Positions 20,299 to 29,528 of a DNA stretch of 64,000 nt are shown here, piece by piece. The stretch is from the NCBI GenBank assembly GCA_963757335.1, contig CAVWRJ010000005.1, positions 57,295-121,294 of the forward strand, in the 5' to 3' direction. Every line of letters starts with the position of its first letter. Within the stretch, counting starts at the first letter, position 1. The position numbers and the translations under genes were made by a program. The stretch is from DASQPA01 sp963757335 (GTDB taxonomy: Bacteria > Acidobacteriota > Thermoanaerobaculia > Multivoradales > UBA5704). The notes beneath the pieces were generated by a model. It saw nothing but the letters and a program-made list of their open reading frames with translations, ran no database searches and was not told the origin of the DNA.

Positions 20299-21861
20299 AT
20301 GGAACCGGAGCCCCAGCTTCCCACCGATCCCCAAGTTCTGCGGCAAATAGTCCTGGAGTTGCTGAGCACTCTGCAAGAGAGAGATCGCCGGATCGGCCAG
20401 CTGTCCTCGCAGCTGGAGGCGCTGAAACGGCGTCTGTTCGGAAAGCACTCCGAGAAGCTCGATCCAGATCAGTTGCTCCTCGAGCTGGGAGCATGGTTGA
20501 CCTCGCAGCTGGGCGAGGAAAGCTCCGAGGGCCAGGCTCCCCAGCCTGTGGTCCCAGAAGAGGAAGGCTCCGCACCGCCAAAGAAAGGTCATGGCCGAAG
20601 CCGCTTGCCCGAGCGCTTGGCGCGGCAGCGCACGGAATACCATCCGGCTCCGGCGGACCGTGTCTGCCCGGAGTGCAAAGTGGATCTGCGCCGGATCGGT
20701 GAGGAGGTCAGCGAGCAGCTCGAGTACGTGCCGGCGAGCCTCTTCGTTCGCGAGCACGCGCGGATCAAGTATGCCTGTCCGCAATGTCAGGGCCCTGTGG
20801 TGATCGGGAGCTTACCGCTCCAGCCGATCGCCAAAGGGCTGCCTGGGCCTGGCCTTTTAGCCCATGTCCTGACCAGCAAGTATGCGGATCACCTACCGTT
20901 GCATCGCCAGGAGGGGATCTTCCAGCGCCATGGCGTGGAGCTGAGCCGGAAGACGCTATGCGATTGGGTCGCGGCGGGTGCGGCGCAGCTCAAGCCGTTG
21001 GTCCTGGTGATGAAGGACGAGGTGCTCGGCTCCCGCAAGATCCACACCGATGACACGACGGTGCCGGTGCGCGACAAAGATCGCGCTTCGATGCGGCAAG
21101 GTCGATTGTGGATTTACATTGGGGACGCTGAGCATGAGCATCTCGTCTTCGACTACACGCCGGATCGAAAACGCGACGGCCCGCAGCGCTTTCTGGCCGG
21201 CTACAAGGGCTATCTCCAAGCCGATGCCTATGGCGGCTACAACTGTGTGTATGCGCCGCAGGGGGAATCGCGTGAACCTGGCGCTATCGAGGTCGCCTGC
21301 TGGGCGCATGCCCGGCGAAAATTCTTCGACTCGATGTCGAGCGACGGCCGGCGCTCGTCGGTCGCCTTGGCCTATATCCGCGAGCTGTATGCGATCGAGA
21401 AACGGGCACGCGACCTGAGCCCCGAGCAGCGCCATGCCCTGCGCGGCCAGGAAGCTCCGCGAATTCTCAAGGCAATGAAGGCCTGGCTCGAAGAGGAGGC
21501 GCCGAAGGTCTTGCCCAAGAGCCCGATGGGCGACGCCATCACCTACTCCCGTGGGCAGTGGGTAGCCCTCACGCGCTACCTCGAAGACGGCATTCTAGAG
21601 ATCGACAACAACCGCGCCGAGAGAGCTTTGCGGCGGGTCGCCATCGGCCGGAAGAACTGGATGTTTGCGGGCAGCGATGAGGGTGGACATCGCGCGGCGA
21701 TCATTTACAGCGTGGTGGCCAGCTGCGCCGTCCTCAAGATCGATCCATTCGCCTACCTACGCGACGTACTGCAACGCCTCCCATCGTGCCCTCCCGCCGA
21801 CCTGAAGAACCTGACGCCGAAGGCCTGGAAGGCAGCCTCGCTCGCCGCCCAGGCCAACTGA
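20299..21861 (+). CDS. tnpC: IS66 TnpC transposase
   Basis: About 520 residues: an N-terminal leucine-rich coiled coil (LLSTLQERDRRIGQLSSQLE), a zinc-finger-like CPECK and CPQCQ pair, and a DDE catalytic domain with HTDDTTVPVRD, LQADAYGGYN and EIDNNRAERALRRVAIGRKN. It performs strand cleavage and transfer. The ATG at 20299 gives the usual N-terminus; a TTG at 20287 in frame is an alternative. The coding sequence is intact. Confidence 0.96.
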   Translation: MEPEPQLPTDPQVLRQIVLELLSTLQERDRRIGQLSSQLEALKRRLFGKHSEKLDPDQLLLELGAWLTSQLGEESSEGQAPQPVVPEEEGSAPPKKGHGRSRLPERLARQRTEYHPAPADRVCPECKVDLRRIGEEVSEQLEYVPASLFVREHARIKYACPQCQGPVVIGSLPLQPIAKGLPGPGLLAHVLTSKYADHLPLHRQEGIFQRHGVELSRKTLCDWVAAGAAQLKPLVLVMKDEVLGSRKIHTDDTTVPVRDKDRASMRQGRLWIYIGDAEHEHLVFDYTPDRKRDGPQRFLAGYKGYLQADAYGGYNCVYAPQGESREPGAIEVACWAHARRKFFDSMSSDGRRSSVALAYIRELYAIEKRARDLSPEQRHALRGQEAPRILKAMKAWLEEEAPKVLPKSPMGDAITYSRGQWVALTRYLEDGILEIDNNRAERALRRVAIGRKNWMFAGSDEGGHRAAIIYSVVASCAVLKIDPFAYLRDVLQRLPSCPPADLKNLTPKAWKAASLAAQAN

Positions 21862-22100
21862 GCGGCGGCCGCCGCCTCCCGCCATCCAAGCGTGGCATCT
21901 TCGCCCGGTCCTCCGGGCAAGACCTGGCACTGAGGGAGGCCTGCCGGCTTGGCCGAAGTACAGCTCTGGGTAAAGGGGGGGAGGCAGGCCCACGCTGGGA
22001 GGCGGGCCGCTCGGGAGGGCCGACCTGGGGTTCGCCGGACGGTTACTCAAGGTCGGCTCGTCGGCTCGGCTTGAGCGGAAACTGAAAAGCCGGCCCAAAA

Positions 22101-22509
22101 CGTCTCCAAACGCCGAAAAAGTCTCTCCAAAGTCCAAATGCCCCTCGATAAACTGAAATGGGAAGCCTCCAAAGTCGTTCAGGCCCTCGATAAACTCAAA
22201 TGCGCGGCCTCCAAAGTCGTTTTGTCGCTGGATAAACTGAAGTATGCGGCCCCTAAACCCCTTGGGCCCCTCGCTAAACTGAATTACGAGCGCCCTAAAG
22301 TCTTTTTGCCCGGCTCGAAAGTGCCTCGGAGAGGTTTCGGCGAGCTTTAGGGAGGTTCCGCGGGACTTTAGGGGCGTTCCGCGGAGCTTTGGAGACCTTC
22401 GCGCCGACTTTAGGGAGGCTCGAATCTCGTTTGGAGACCTCCGAGGCGAGTTTAGGGAGGTCGGAAAGGTCTTTAGGGAGCCTTGGCGCGGGTTTGGCGG
22501 CTCCCGAAT
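22101..22509. repeat. Inverted array of 21-bp (42-bp) minisatellite units
   Basis: This fills the gene-free interval 22047-22535. Four 42-base units (22143, 22185, 22227, 22269) each start CCTCGATAAACTGAA-like and contain CTCCAAAGTC-like 21 bases later. From 22342 eight 21-base units run the other way, with TTTAGGGAGG- or TTTGGAGACC-like cores at 22342, 22363, 22384, 22405, 22426, 22447, 22468 and 22489. The two arms are therefore roughly inverted around 22325-22340 with an exact 21-base period, two turns of B-DNA. No convincing gene is present. Confidence 0.85.
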
Positions 22510-22533
22510 CGACTCCCGAGGGAGTCGGGAGCC
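22499..22533 (-). terminator. Hairpin downstream of lipoprotein gene
   Basis: Two alternative hairpins overlap: CGACTCCC-GA-GGGAGTCG (22510-22527) and the outer pair GGCTCCCGA (22499-22507) with TCGGGAGCC (22525-22533). It lies just after the stop of the minus-strand lipoprotein gene at 22536. There is no T-tract, so a terminator role is only likely. Confidence 0.45.
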
Positions 22534-22535
22534 GT

Positions 22536-23407
22536 TTACCGGCCGGCTGCCGGCTTCCCGGCGGGCACGGCGGGCGCCGGCAGGGGAAGCGCGGGGGTGG
22601 CGGTGGAAGCGCCGGGTTTGATGGCGTCGAAGTCGAGCTGGTAGACCCGGGTGTCCTCCTCCCGCGGCCGCTTCTCGAACCAGACGCCGGCCGCGGTCCC
22701 CGCCGAGTCCCGGGGGTAGAACCAGGCCTCGATGCCGCGCTCCGGGTAGGCGTGGACGTTGTGGGGGTTGGGTGCCCCGAGAAGCTCGCGCACCTCGGGC
22801 GGGGTCATCCCTCGCTTGGCCTCCGAGAAGCGCTCGGAGGTCATGAAGCGGGCCGCCCGGATCTTCTCCAGCTCGTCTTTCAGGGCCGGGTTGTCCGGAT
22901 CGACGGCGAGCGCCGCCTCGCAGATCTCCGCCGCCCGCTGGTAGTCCCCCCCTTCTGAGCGTACTGCCGGGCGATCTCCAGATCCTCGTCGCTCTTCATC
23001 CGCAGGGCGGCCTGCTGGCGCCGGGTGAGCGGCTCGCCCTGGACCGGGGGGTTGGCGTTGACGAAGTCGACGAGCCGGCGGTCGAGCTCGGCGGTCAGGG
23101 TCTCGACCTCCCGGGCGAGCCGCGCCGATTCCGCCGCCGGTCCGGCCGGTGCCGCCGATGCTGGCGCTGCTGGCGATGCCGCCGATATCGCCGGCCGGCT
23201 GGCGACGGGCCCGAGGGCGGCGAGCTGCTCCCGCTTCTGGTCGAGCTCCTGCTTGCTCCGCTGAAGCCAGAGCCACTCCTGGTCCGACTCGGCCGCCGAT
23301 CCCGAGCCCGGCGAAGCGCCGCCGCAGGCCGCGAGGGCGAGGAGCAGGAAGAGGCCGGCCAGGAGGAGCAGGGGGCACGAACGCTGGAGGCGGAACGGGT
23401 GCGGCAT
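22536..23407 (-). CDS. Lipoprotein with TPR-like segment (one apparent frameshift)
   Basis: The start at 23407 gives MPHPFRLQRSCPLLLLAGLF and a lipobox LAAC, so this is an exported lipoprotein of about 290 residues. After an Ala/Pro-rich linker and a coiled-coil stretch (ARLAREVETLTAELDRRLVD) comes a TPR-like repeat (YQRAAEICEAALAVDPDNPA) and a C-terminal domain with MTPPEVRELLGAPN, as in small outer-membrane assembly proteins that follow the SmpA/BamE pattern. The frame is broken at a C7 run at about 22947-22953; adding one base gives QKGGDYQRAAEI, so I treat it as an intact gene. It is divergent from the GAF gene. The function is not established. Confidence 0.75.
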
Positions 23408-23501
23408 GGCGGGAGGCCGGAACGTACCACAGCCGGCGCCCCCCCGGCAATCCACCATGGCTAAGCCTTTCATCTCCAAAGGGTTTTGACCGCGACCGCG
23501 C

Positions 23502-23531
23502 TTGACACAGAGAAAGCCCGTACTGAATAAT
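23502..23531 (+). promoter_or_regulatory. Strong sigma-70-type promoter for the GAF-protein gene
   Basis: TTGACA at 23502-23507 is followed after 18 bases by AATAAT at 23526-23531, 49 bases upstream of the ATG at 23580. The hexamers match consensus 6/6 and 5/6 and stand out in this G+C-rich sequence. Confidence 0.7.
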
Positions 23532-23579
23532 CAATGCCCTCATAGAATGTCGCCACATAAGGTCGCGGGAGAGTCGAGG

Positions 23580-25390
23580 ATGTCCTTTTCCGACAGAGTG
23601 GAAGAGCTGAATCAGGAGATCGGTGCCAGCGTCGAGCGCGCCGTCTCCGACCTGCGCCGCCGGCTCGCCGAGCGGCTGCGCGCCAGCAACGAGCAGATGC
23701 GCGCCAGCAACGAACAGATGCTGCGGGAGGTGGAGGAGCTCGCACCCTCTCTGCCGGCGAGCTTCCTGGCGGACGTGCACGTCGCCCCCTTCGCCGACGA
23801 GGCCTCGGCGAGCGCTCGCCAGACCGCCTTCTCCGAGCTGCGCGACGGCCTGGTCGCCATCGACCGGTCCCGCTCGCAGACCGAGGTGCTCACCGCCCTC
23901 CTCGGCGCCACCGGGAGCTTCGCCTCCCGGAGCGCCATCCTCCTCCTGCGCGGCGGCGATGTCCGCGGCTGGGGCGCCCACGGCTTCAACGACGAGGCGG
24001 ATGTCCGCGCGGTCGCCTTCGCGGTGCCTGCTGCTGGCGATGCTGGCGGCGCTGGCGGTTGGGGACGCCTCGCCGCAGGGGAGGGCGCGGTGCGGCTCGT
24101 GGCCTCCGAGTGCGCCGAGCTCTGCAGCCAGCTCGAGAGTCCCCTGGCGCACGACGGCGTCGCCGTTCCCATCGTCCTCCGCGATCAGCTCGCGGCGGTC
24201 CTCTACGCCGACAGTACCGACGGCTCGGACGCCTCGGACGGGCAGGGGAACCACGCCCGGAACACGCCCTGAACATCGAGGCCCTGCAGACGTTGACCTA
24301 CGTCGCCGCCCAGGCGATCGAGCTGCTGCCGCTCCGCGAGCGCGCCTCCACCGCGACCCTGCACCTGGCGGAGACCGCCGATGCCGCCGATGCCGCCGAG
24401 CCCGCCGATGCCGTCGCCGCCGCAGCCACGGCCGGAGCCCACGAAGACGAGGCGGCCGGAGAGGCGAGTCACGCCCCGGAGGCCTCCCCCGCGGAGCCTG
24501 CCGCGAGCGAGCCGCACCAGGAAGCGCAGCCCGAGACGGCTCCGGAACCGCAGGCTGCTGCCGAGCCCGAGCCCGAGCACCCGGCCGCGCAGGCGGGGAG
24601 CGTGGCGGAAACTTCCGAGGTTCACTGGCCGGTCCAGGAGGATCACGGCGCCGACGAGCTGGTGGAGCTGCCGGAGGAGGAGGAGACCTACTGGGGAGGC
24701 AAGACGGAGACCTGGCCTGCCCCGGTCCCCGAGCCCGAGCCCTCAGCCCCGCTCGCTGAGGACGCGCCCGCCACGCCCGCCGATGCCGCCGAGCCCGCCG
24801 AGCTGATCTCGCCCGTCGCCGAAGCCCCCCAGGAGACGGTCCTCCTGAAGCGGCCGAGCTTCGAGCCGCCGGCGGCCCCGACACCCGAGCCGACCTACCC
24901 GCGTCCCGTTGCCCCGCTCGCGGCGGCTCCGGAGGCATCGGCAGCATCGGCGACATCGGCAGCGGCAGGCTTCGAGGCTCCCTCCATGCCGACTCCGGCG
25001 TCGGCGCCGCCGGATGCCGAGCGGAGCGGCACCCCTGCCACCCCCGCGAACACCAACCCCGAGGTCCGTCCGCCGAGCGACGTCGAGGGGCCGGGCTGGG
25101 CCTTCGCCACCACTCGGGTCCAGGTCTCGGCCGACGACGCCGAGCTGCACGAGTTGGCGCGGCGCCTGGCGCGCCTCCTGGTGAGCGAGATCAAGCTCTA
25201 CAACGAGGACCAGGTCGAGGAGGGGCGCCGCAACGGCGATATCTACGAGCGGTTGAAGGAGGACATCGACCGCTCCCGCCAGATGTACGAGGGGCGGATC
25301 GATCCGGTGGTCTTGAGGACGACAGACTATTTCTATCAGGAGCTGGTGCGGATTCTGGCCGCCGGAGATTCGCGAGCCCTGGGGATCTGA
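23580..25390 (+). CDS. GAF-domain protein with long acidic Ala/Pro/Glu linker (one apparent frameshift)
   Basis: About 600 residues once a break near 24250-24265 is repaired (one extra G in GCCCGGAAC restores NHAREHALNIEALQ). Residues 1-60 are a coiled coil; about 85-250 form a GAF-like sensor domain (LLGATGSFASRSAILLLRGG and TYVAAQAIELLPLRERA); then about 200 residues of Glu/Ala/Pro-rich low complexity lead to a conserved C-terminal helical segment ending YFYQELVRILAAGD. It has no kinase, cyclase or output domain I recognise. The ATG at 23580 follows GGGAGAG. At least four microrepeat blocks are in this gene. A signalling or scaffold role is inference. Confidence 0.75.
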
Positions 25391-25483
25391 TCGCGGGCCG
25401 CGCTGCCGGCGAAGCCACCTCGGCAACCGGCGGTCCGCCGGGTTCCGGGCCCGAGAGCCGCGGAACCCCAAGGTAGGAGTAAA

Positions 25484-27787
25484 GTGTCTGGTGTGAGTTT
25501 CTCCGTTTCGAGCCGGCGGTTCTCCCCCGCCCTCCTCCTCCTGCCCGTTCTCCTGGGCTCGTCCAGCACCGTCCCGTCGCTCGCCGTCGCTCGTACGGCG
25601 GCGATCTCGTCGATATCGCAGACCTCGAGTCGCATCGCCCAGGCGCCGATCCCCAGCCTCGCCGGCGGGGACGAGACGAGCCGCCTCTACGCCAAGGCGG
25701 CGGCGGCTCTCCGCCGGCGCGACTGCCAGACCGCCGAGCGCGACCTCCTCCCGCTCACCACCCGGCCGGACGGCGCCAAGCTGGCACGCCTGACCTACGG
25801 CCTCTACGCCCACGCCTGCGAGCAGCTCAGCTTTGCCGAGGAGCAGCTCTTCGCCGCCCCCGATCCCGGCGGGCCGCTCGAGGACTGGCGCCTCTTCATC
25901 CTCTCCGACAGCTCGGCGGCCAACGGCCACCTCCTCCTCGCCCAGGCGGCGCTCGCCAAGCTCCTCGGCGACTACCCCGACTCGCCGCTCCGCCCGCGGG
26001 CCTTCGTCCGCCTGGCGACCCTCGCCTGGAGCCAGGGCAACACCCGGAGAGCCGTGGAGACCGTCGCCCGCGCCCGCACCGAGCCGGTGCACGGCGACGA
26101 GGGGCAGAAGCTCGAAGCCCTGGCCTGGGAGATCACCACCCGGACCGGCGACGGCGCCGGGCAGCTCGAAGCCGCCCGGCGGCTCCTCGCCGACTGGCCG
26201 GGCGAAGCGACGCGGCTCCATGTGGCCGACGGCTTCCGCCGGCCGGACGGCGGGATCGACTGGGCGGAGCTGCTCTCGACCGACCAGCTGAAGCGCCGGA
26301 GCGACGCCCTCCTCGCCCTCGACCTGCAGCCGAACGCCGTCGCCGCCCTCGACGCCGTGAAGCTGGCCGACCGCGATCTCGACTGGTACCTGCGGAAGGC
26401 CGATGCCCTGACCCGCGGCCATCAGGGGGCCGACGCCCTGACCCTCCTCGTGGCCGTCGACCGCTTCGCCACCGAGCCGCGCCAGCAGGCCCAGCTGGAA
26501 TGGGCGCGCGGCATGGCGGCCGCCGACCTCGCCAGCGCCCGCCGCGGCAACCCCCTCTCGACTCCCGACCGCCGCTCTTTCGGCCAGATCGCCCAGCAGC
26601 ACTTAGCGAAGGTCGCCGCGCTCGGCGCCGACCGCGCCCTCGCGATTCGCGCCCTCCGCGCCCTCTACGCCGGGCAGGCGGAGGCCGAGCTCTTCGACCG
26701 CTCGCTCGCGACGCTGCGCCAGCTGCGCCAGCTCGACCCGGCGGACACCACCGGCGCCTCCCACCTCTGGCAGCTCGGCTGGCGCGAGTACGCCGGGCGC
26801 AACTACTCGGGCGCCGTCGGCGACTGGACCGAGCTCGCCGACCTCTACCCCGGCGACAGCGCCGCCCGCCGCGGCCGCTACTGGACGGCCCGCGCCTTCG
26901 AGGCCCTGGGCGAGGGGGAGCGCGCCCAGCAGATCTACGACGAGATGGCCACCGCCGACACCTCGGACTTCTACTGCCGGGCCGCCCGCATCCATCTGAA
27001 GCACCAGGGGGCTGCGGCCTCGCGGGCGACCGCTTCGAGCGCTTCGAGCGCGGCGGCCAGGATCGTCGAGACCTGGCCGGACGACCCGGCGCTCCGCCGG
27101 GCCCGCCTGCTGACCGATCTCGGGCTCGACGACCTCGCCGCCTCCGAGATCGAGCTCTCCCGGGCCCAGGCCGAGCCGCGCTCGGTCGCCGCCCTGGAGG
27201 CCCTGATCCTCGCCCGCCGAGGCGAGCGCCGGAAGAGCATGCTGACCATCCGCACCGCCTTCCCGGCCCTGGGCAGCCCCTACCAGGCGAGCCTCCCGGA
27301 GCAGGCGCGGCGGCTCTACTACCCCTTCGACTACCAGGAGACGATCCGCAAATGGGCCGAGGCGAACCATCTGCCGGCCTACGTCGTGGCCGGCATGATC
27401 CGCCAGGAGAGCGGCTTCGACACCAACGCGGTGAGCTCGGCCGGGGCCCGCGGGTTGATGCAGCTGATGCCGGCGACCGCCAAGGAGCTCGCCCATCGCT
27501 TCGGCGTCCCCTTCTCCCACGACCGGATGAGCGAGCCGGCCTTCAACCTGCAACTCGGGACCTCCTACTTCCGCCAGGTGATGTCGATGTTCGACGACAA
27601 CCTGGAGCTCGCCCTCGCCGGCTACAACGGCGGCCCCTTCCGCATCAAGCGGCTGTGGCACGAGTCGGGCTCGGGCGAGGTCGACCGCTTCCTGGAGGGG
27701 CTCGACATCGAGGAGTCGAAGATCTACGTCAAGCGGATCCTGGTGCTCTCCGACAGCTACCGCCAGCTCTACCCCACGGCCGGATAG
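25484..27787 (+). CDS. Soluble lytic murein transglycosylase (Slt-like)
   Basis: The 767-residue exported protein has a GTG start preceded by AGGAGTAAA, an N-terminal signal sequence, a long alpha-superhelical TPR-like region (about 60-600) and a C-terminal SLT catalytic domain with IRQESGFDTNAVSSAGARGL (catalytic Glu), MQLMPATAKELA and LALAGYNGGPFRIKR. It cleaves the MurNAc-GlcNAc bond of peptidoglycan with 1,6-anhydro formation. Domain order and length match the Slt70 type. It is followed 13 bases later by the next gene, probably co-transcribed. Confidence 0.93.
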   Translation: MSGVSFSVSSRRFSPALLLLPVLLGSSSTVPSLAVARTAAISSISQTSSRIAQAPIPSLAGGDETSRLYAKAAAALRRRDCQTAERDLLPLTTRPDGAKLARLTYGLYAHACEQLSFAEEQLFAAPDPGGPLEDWRLFILSDSSAANGHLLLAQAALAKLLGDYPDSPLRPRAFVRLATLAWSQGNTRRAVETVARARTEPVHGDEGQKLEALAWEITTRTGDGAGQLEAARRLLADWPGEATRLHVADGFRRPDGGIDWAELLSTDQLKRRSDALLALDLQPNAVAALDAVKLADRDLDWYLRKADALTRGHQGADALTLLVAVDRFATEPRQQAQLEWARGMAAADLASARRGNPLSTPDRRSFGQIAQQHLAKVAALGADRALAIRALRALYAGQAEAELFDRSLATLRQLRQLDPADTTGASHLWQLGWREYAGRNYSGAVGDWTELADLYPGDSAARRGRYWTARAFEALGEGERAQQIYDEMATADTSDFYCRAARIHLKHQGAAASRATASSASSAAARIVETWPDDPALRRARLLTDLGLDDLAASEIELSRAQAEPRSVAALEALILARRGERRKSMLTIRTAFPALGSPYQASLPEQARRLYYPFDYQETIRKWAEANHLPAYVVAGMIRQESGFDTNAVSSAGARGLMQLMPATAKELAHRFGVPFSHDRMSEPAFNLQLGTSYFRQVMSMFDDNLELALAGYNGGPFRIKRLWHESGSGEVDRFLEGLDIEESKIYVKRILVLSDSYRQLYPTAG

Positions 27788-27800
27788 GTCCCTCCGCGCC

Positions 27801-29279
27801 TTGCCAAGTCCCCGGGCCGGCTTCTCTCTGGCGTTCTTTCTGCCGCTCGCCCTCGCCCTCCTGGCGTCGCTCGCCACCGGCTGCGGACGGCAGCCGCCGG
27901 TCGGCACCGTCCAGCCGGTCCAGCCGGTCCACGCCGGGCCGATCGTCTTCATCACCTTGAACGCGCTCCGGGCGGACGTCGTCGCCGCGCTCGGCGGCGC
28001 CGATCCGGAGCTGACGCCCAACCTCGACAAGCTGATGCGGGGCGCCGACTGGGCGGGACGGGCGATCGCCCCCTCGTCCTGGGTGATCCCCTCGACCGCC
28101 GCGCTCCTGACTGGCCTCCGGCCCTGGCAGAACCAGGTCCTCTGCCAGGACAGCGCCGTGCTCGCGCCCGACCTCCTCACCCTCCCCGAGGCGTTGAAGG
28201 CGGCCGGCTACAGCACCCACGGCTACTACCACGGTCACTGGATGGAGGGGGAGAGCGGCTACGGCCAGGGGTTCGACAGCTGGGAGCTCCTGGGCGACGC
28301 CGACGATGCCGTCGACCGTCTCTCCCGGCTGCCGGCCGGCCGCGAGCTGGTCTTCGTGCACATCCCCGAGCCGCAGCCCCCCTACGTCCGCCGCGGCTGG
28401 CTCCAGAAGCGCGTCAAGGACCTCTCGCCCGATCTGCCGACCCAGGTCCGCTCGGCCGAGCTCGCCAAATACCAGGATCCCGCGGTCCCGCTGCCGCCCG
28501 ACGTACGCCGCCGCTTCTGGGACCTCTACCGGCTGCACGTCGCCTGGGCCGACGAGAAGCTCGGCCGGCTGCTCGACGCGCTCCACCGGAGCGGCCAGTG
28601 GGACCGCACCCTCCTGGTCGTCACCGCCACTTATGGCGAAGCGCTCGGCGCGACCGCCGACGGCCTCGACCGGCAGCGGATCGAGGTGCCGCTCGCGATC
28701 AAGCTCCCGGCCGGCTGGCGGCGGCCGATCGCCGCCGCCAGGACCGAGCGGGTGGCCACCCTGCGGCTGTGGGCGACGATGGTCGAGGCGGCGGGCGGGC
28801 CGCTCCCCCCGGCGGTGGCGCCCAGCCTCTTCGCCCGGACGTCCCAACCTCTCCCCGTCCTCTCCGAGCTCTACTGCGGCGACGGCACCAACAGCTTCTC
28901 GCTCGTCGACGGCGACGATCAGCTCCTCTGGGAGTCGCGCTTCGCGCCGCCGGAGCCGGAGTACTACCGCGCCCGGCTGGCGGAGACTCCCGGAGCTCCG
29001 CCGCTCACCCCCCCGCTCCGCGAGGACTCGGAGGTCGTCCTCGGCCGCCTGGCGACCGCCTTCGCCGCCGCCCGGCCCTTCTCCGGCATCTCCCCCCCGC
29101 GCCTCTCGCTCCGCCGCTTCGCGGGGCGCTCGGGGAGCCGGCGGATCGACGATCCGAGGCGGCAGGCGGAGCTCGCCGCCCGGCTCGTCCGCGCCTGGCA
29201 CCGCTTCGTGCCCGAGGAGCTCTCCCCGGACGAGGAGGATCGGGCTCGCGAGCTGCCACCGCCACCCCCCGCGCACTGA
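27801..29279 (+). CDS. Sulfatase-fold lipoprotein lacking key metal ligands (probable pseudoenzyme)
   Basis: The 492-residue product starts at TTG 27801 and has a signal peptide with lipobox LATGC. The fold is that of sulfatases and alkaline phosphatases: ITLNALRADVVAALGG, then APSSWVIPSTAALLTGLRPW, then VTATYGEALGATADG. In active members the first motif starts with Asp, the second has Cys/Ser at the modified position, and the third is DHGE. Here Asp is replaced by Asn and DHG by TYG, so two metal-ligand clusters are altered. It may bind but not hydrolyse a ligand. It lies 13 bases after slt and just before a tRNA gene, suggesting a shared envelope-related transcript. Confidence 0.75.
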   Translation: MPSPRAGFSLAFFLPLALALLASLATGCGRQPPVGTVQPVQPVHAGPIVFITLNALRADVVAALGGADPELTPNLDKLMRGADWAGRAIAPSSWVIPSTAALLTGLRPWQNQVLCQDSAVLAPDLLTLPEALKAAGYSTHGYYHGHWMEGESGYGQGFDSWELLGDADDAVDRLSRLPAGRELVFVHIPEPQPPYVRRGWLQKRVKDLSPDLPTQVRSAELAKYQDPAVPLPPDVRRRFWDLYRLHVAWADEKLGRLLDALHRSGQWDRTLLVVTATYGEALGATADGLDRQRIEVPLAIKLPAGWRRPIAAARTERVATLRLWATMVEAAGGPLPPAVAPSLFARTSQPLPVLSELYCGDGTNSFSLVDGDDQLLWESRFAPPEPEYYRARLAETPGAPPLTPPLREDSEVVLGRLATAFAAARPFSGISPPRLSLRRFAGRSGSRRIDDPRRQAELAARLVRAWHRFVPEELSPDEEDRARELPPPPPAH

Positions 29280-29323
29280 CCGACTGCGATATACTGCCCA
29301 ACCGCCCCGCCAGGGCTCTCCCT

Positions 29324-29396
29324 GGGTCCATAGCTCAGCGGTTAGAGCGTCCGGCTCATAACCGGTCGGTCCCTGGTTCGAATCCAGGTGGACCCA
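29324..29396 (+). tRNA. tRNA with CAT anticodon, probably Ile2 (lysidine type) rather than elongator Met
   Basis: Acceptor GGGTCCA pairs with TGGACCC, the anticodon stem CCGG/CCGG holds CTCATAA with CAT, and the T arm has GGTTCGAATCC. Discriminator A is followed by CTC, so CCA is not encoded. The GGCTCATAACC anticodon arm resembles Ile2 tRNAs modified by TilS, but elongator Met cannot be excluded by eye. Confidence 0.9.
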
Positions 29397-29482
29397 CTCT
29401 TTTGAGGGATGTTCTCGTTGACCGACAAAAAACAGCCCGAGAGAAAAAAGGGGCGCCAGGCGCCCGGTGGTGGCCTACCCGA

Positions 29483-29516
29483 GGGTGCCTCTTAGCGGAG
29501 GCACCCTTTTCGTTTT
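29483..29516 (+). terminator. Intrinsic terminator upstream of the zinc-ribbon gene
   Basis: GGGTGCCTC (29483-29491) and GAGGCACCC (29498-29506) form a perfect 9-base stem followed by TTTTCGTTTT. It would end the tRNA transcript. A second palindrome GGGCGCCAGGCGCCC lies about 20 bases upstream. Confidence 0.8.
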
Positions 29517-29528
29517 GGAGGAAATGGA

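Larger units (their letters stand above)
19423..22046 (+). mobile_element. Complete IS66-family insertion sequence
   Basis: The 2,624-base element is bounded by 21-base inverted repeats with one mismatch: GTAACCGTCCGGCCAACCCCA at 19423-19443 and its complement at 22026-22046. A perfect 8-base target duplication, TCAAGGTC, flanks it at 19415-19422 and 22047-22054, the duplication length expected for IS66. It carries tnpA, tnpB and tnpC intact, with no frameshift, so it looks recent and potentially active. The GTAA terminus and three-gene organisation are family hallmarks. Confidence 0.97.

Noticed and set aside
22138..22350. A 70-residue open frame with LDKLK and ASKVV repeats
   Set aside because: It is the forward arm of the 21/42-base repeat array read in frame; there is no ribosome-binding site and the period of 42 bases keeps any frame open. 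A real repeat peptide cannot be excluded but is not supported.
29324..29396. Initiator tRNA-Met
   Set aside because: The acceptor begins with a normal G-C pair, unlike the mismatched C1 of initiator tRNAs, and the anticodon stem lacks three consecutive G-C pairs of the initiator type; elongator Met or Ile2 remain.
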